Below, piece after piece: positions 60,976-64,000 of a stretch of 64,000 bases of DNA (its first letter is position 1; the number at the start of each line of letters is the position of its first letter). Below the pieces are notes generated by a model. That model did no database searches. It was not told where the DNA came from and saw only the letters and a list, made by a program, of their open reading frames with translations. The stretch is from positions 8,492,336 to 8,556,335 of the forward strand of contig NC_039486.1 in the NCBI RefSeq assembly GCF_003590095.1. Direction: 5' to 3'. Source of the DNA: Trichoplusia ni. Lineage: Eukaryota > Arthropoda > Insecta > Lepidoptera > Noctuidae. The position numbers and the translations under genes are program-made.

Positions 60976-63900
60976 GGAATCGTTGCTTTAATAGTAGAAC
61001 GTTATTTGTAATTCACCTAAGCTTAACAAGCTGATGGCACACTGTTTCTAGATCTCTTATTATTTTATGAAACAACAGAAGTACGATATAATAAGCTGAG
61101 TACGGCCGGTGGCGGTACAAGACCTGTCGGCAAATGACATACTTGAACTTCTTTGATTACTGTTTCCCTGTCTTCCTCTTTCCTTATACGTATAGCTTCA
61201 TTTATAGCACATGATCGACACATAATCTTTAGATCCAATTGGGTCTTCGCATTGACGTTATACGGATAACCAATTGATCGAGCACAGGATCTCCTCCCAT
61301 TGTTTTGAGGCCGTATTGTGACATTTTGGTTCAATCATTTGTTCAATGGCTGGAATCAACCTAAGTAAAGTACCGTATATTTTCACAAATGAACAGTGAT
61401 GACCGACACTCCATAACACTGTCCTTGTGTAACTTAATCGCAGTTTGAAAAATACATATTTATAGACCCATTTTCTTTGTTTATAAAGAACTCAACAATT
61501 TCCGGTTGTTTCCAAAGTAAAGGAAAACATTGCTTTATCTTATTAAGTTGTTTTAGGCTTAGAAAAAAGGTTTGTTATTGTAAGTACCTATAACATTAAG
61601 TGCTACGACCATTCCTGGGAACTCGTAGTCGTTTTTTAATTAAACCAGTACACTCAAATAGCTGCAGGTTCGCAATTAGAGAAGAACACGGTTTGTGAAT
61701 CATCTAGTTATGTACTTTCTATGAGCATTCATTCCTTTGAGCTGTATCACTGAAAATTTATAAAATTAAAAACATTTTCTAGTAAAATGTTCGTTGTATC
61801 GCGCTCCCAACTTATACTGTTATATTTTATAAGTTTGCTGACAGATTTATAGAACCGTCAACTTATGACCGCGAACTTAAAGATTACAGCATAAGAACAG
61901 TTTTCCTTCGTTAAACTTACTATTACTAAACTCACCAACAATTTCAAACTAGTTTTAGACATTCGATAACGAGAACAAAAGTTTCTTCCACGTTCATTAA
62001 TTCTTTAGTGATATTCTCCGGATTGTCGATACTTGTGCCACGATGTACTGGGAATATTATTATACCACAAACGATGACGAGGTAGCCAATATTGAATCAA
62101 CATTAAAACCAACAAAGTGCCTGAACCCTAATGACATAATTTTGCGGACGATGGCTAGAAGCCAATAGGAACGCGATGTTCGATAGAATCATCAACATTT
62201 TAAATTAAAAACAAGACAAAAGAATGTCGATATAGCAATTTCGAACGGACAATTTTCTTCGAGTCACTGCTCTGTACTGGAACAAATAATGAGATACCTA
62301 CCTCCCGACGTGCACCTTACACCACCGACTATTCTATCTCGGATCTAGAATAGTGGACTAGAAAATATTGGGTTGAATTGACAACAAACTATTTCACAGA
62401 ATCTGTCGTAAAAGACGACAGCGGGATACGTGAAAATTACAGAAACTATTTTTCTTTTATTTTTACCTATATACCGAGATCAATTTTCCCAATTTACTAT
62501 GTATTCGACACGAAAGCAACAGTCCATAAAAGCCATGTACAGCTGTGGGCGTTAACCGGCTTATTTCTCGGGGGTAGAATAATCGTAATTAAGAAGTCCA
62601 TTAAAGATAATTTGACGCGCTTCTATTATAAGTAACTATTAGAAATACTCCTTGTTACTAATGCCGAAATTAATAAGGTAATTATTTGTACAGGTGGATT
62701 TCATATCACGCTATAACTAATTCAGAACTTGTGTAACATCTTATTAGTTATGACACGTGGCAAACGGTGAGATATCGATCCAGACCAAAGAGATTTGTTG
62801 GACATACGGTTAATTTCTCAAAGTGAGAACGTACCAAATAATTCAACTTTTCCTCTTACTTTTCGGACATTTTTATCTAAAAAGTTCTTTGTTTTTGGAC
62901 GGGTCGTGTTCACGCCCGTATTTAATTTGTTAAATTTTGCTCGGTAGCTTATTTTGTAGAGTCCAATGTCTAGAGGTATTACGGTGTAGGAATCGCCAGT
63001 AGTCTTATTATTTCAGCTCAGTCTCGTTTCTGCTCTTCTTGAAACAGATGCTATAGTAGCTTTCTATAAGGCTGAAGTCAATAGGCAATACCCGCTAAGT
63101 CGCTATGAGGTGACAGAAGCTACTTAATTGGATTCGTATTTGGGTCAATGTGTCTCCCCGATCTTACCGCATATGCATCTCAAGACCGTTTACTTACAAA
63201 CATTGCTGTTAGACGAACTCTAATTTTGTTCCAATTGTTTAGGTCATACTACCTTAAGATGAGTGGTTATTGTGATTGACGATGATTCTCTTCTCGAATT
63301 CTTATTTTTTTCACTTGCGTACAAACCTAAACATAAATAAACAATCATTGATATTTACATTACGTCTAGTCGTCTACGTTTATTATTGTTAACTGATAAT
63401 TGGCCGTCACATAACACATAGCCGAATATTTTGTTACTAAAATCAGACATGATAGACACATTGTCACAAAAATATTTTATGCTTTCGTTATTATTTATAT
63501 CTGATAAAGTTTTCGGGATACTATTTCGGATTTATTTAATCGAGTTTATTGCAGGTATAATCTAGATTCAAGTAAAGTTATATTTTGAAATTGTGTTTAA
63601 GCCAGTTTAAAATCGCACTGCTTAAATCTGAATCACAAAGGAGGTTTTAACGATTATTTTCCTAAACTTGCTGGCCCATATCAAGTAATTATATTGTATC
63701 ACGCTAGCGCCACGGCAGCGGGGAAGTGAATGGCGGGCTATACCTATAGTGAGGATAGGATCCCAGCTCATGATCGTATGCACCCGAGCCTCCATTATCG
63801 GAGGTACTTGGGAGAAAGCTTGATAAGTGGTTGGGTTACGGTCCAGCTTGTCAACTATGTTAATGGCCAGGAAGGAATTTGTAATGAACAAAGATAGCCC

Positions 63901-64000
63901 TGTGCGAGGGTCTTCGTAACTTGGTCAATTTCCGTTTTCTTACATCAAGGGATTATTCGCGGGACTTATTGGTACTTATTACTTTCATAATGTCATTGTC

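Larger units (their letters stand above)
57238..64000 (+). other. First intron of the signal-peptide gene (start, runs off the window)
   Basis: It starts with GTAAGC and a CpG-rich stretch ('ctcgcggctcgccgctgcgg', about 57284-57310). After about 57480 it becomes ordinary AT-rich sequence. It holds a TG microsatellite (57380-57396), a perfect palindrome (57855-57910) and an inverted Helitron-like repeat (60798-60975). Open frames within it (57593-57835, 59284-59568, 59976-60209, 60375-60733, 61065-61334, 62378-62635, 63622-63891) lack splice context and domains. The assignment as intron depends on the exon call at 57186-57237. Confidence 0.5.

Noticed and set aside
61065..61334. 89-codon minus-strand frame inside the presumed intron
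   Set aside because: It contains charged, helix-like sequence but no domain and no splice borders. Not enough to propose a nested gene.

Overview
This window is AT-rich nuclear DNA from an insect, almost certainly a moth or butterfly (Lepidoptera). The assignment rests on its interspersed repeats. Short non-autonomous elements with Helitron-type ends (TC...CTAG placed between A and T) carry the 'gcccgcgacttcg...ccgtgggtag' tail typical of Lepidoptera. There are also LINE tails with 'cccagcagtggg...gatgatg', tRNA-derived SINE debris, and a family ending 'cggaaccctc...gagtccgact...cttg.ccgg'. No bacterial, organellar or viral gene organisation is visible.

Only one protein-coding feature is well supported. 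At 57186-57237 an ATG in a strong insect start context (CCAACATGG) opens 17 codons of a hydrophobic signal peptide (MGTNRLLSPFTLLLICT) and ends on a consensus donor, CAG|GTAAGC, in phase 1. A CpG-rich promoter and 5' leader region (about 56700-57185) lies just upstream. The rest of the window to 64000 therefore reads as the start of a very long first intron of a gene for a secreted or membrane protein transcribed on the + strand. Exon 2, and with it the gene's identity, lies outside the window.

The roughly 56.7 kb upstream (1-56700) contains no convincing gene. The longer open reading frames there are isolated, AT-driven, unlike any family I recognise, and several lie inside repeats. It reads as a gene desert, or as introns of flanking genes, with scattered degenerate repeats: two Helitron-like families (six and three pieces), a seven-piece interspersed family, LINE and SINE tails, two fold-back elements (1044-1134 and 2201-2349) and three copies of a 53-63 bp hairpin repeat (16751, 29116, 35750). 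A stretch of relatively CpG-rich, repeat-poor DNA (about 22400-27600) is the best candidate for conserved regulatory sequence.

The most unusual signal is a 1.7 kb block (37100-38791) with about a dozen exact or near copies of a 14-bp motif, CCTAWTACGGNGGT, in both orientations and partly grouped in threes. I found no such clustering elsewhere in the window. It could be the subterminal repeats of an undescribed DNA transposon or an array of binding sites for one protein. The second is a perfect 25-bp-stem palindrome with a 6-nt loop (57855-57910), inside the first intron of the coding gene.
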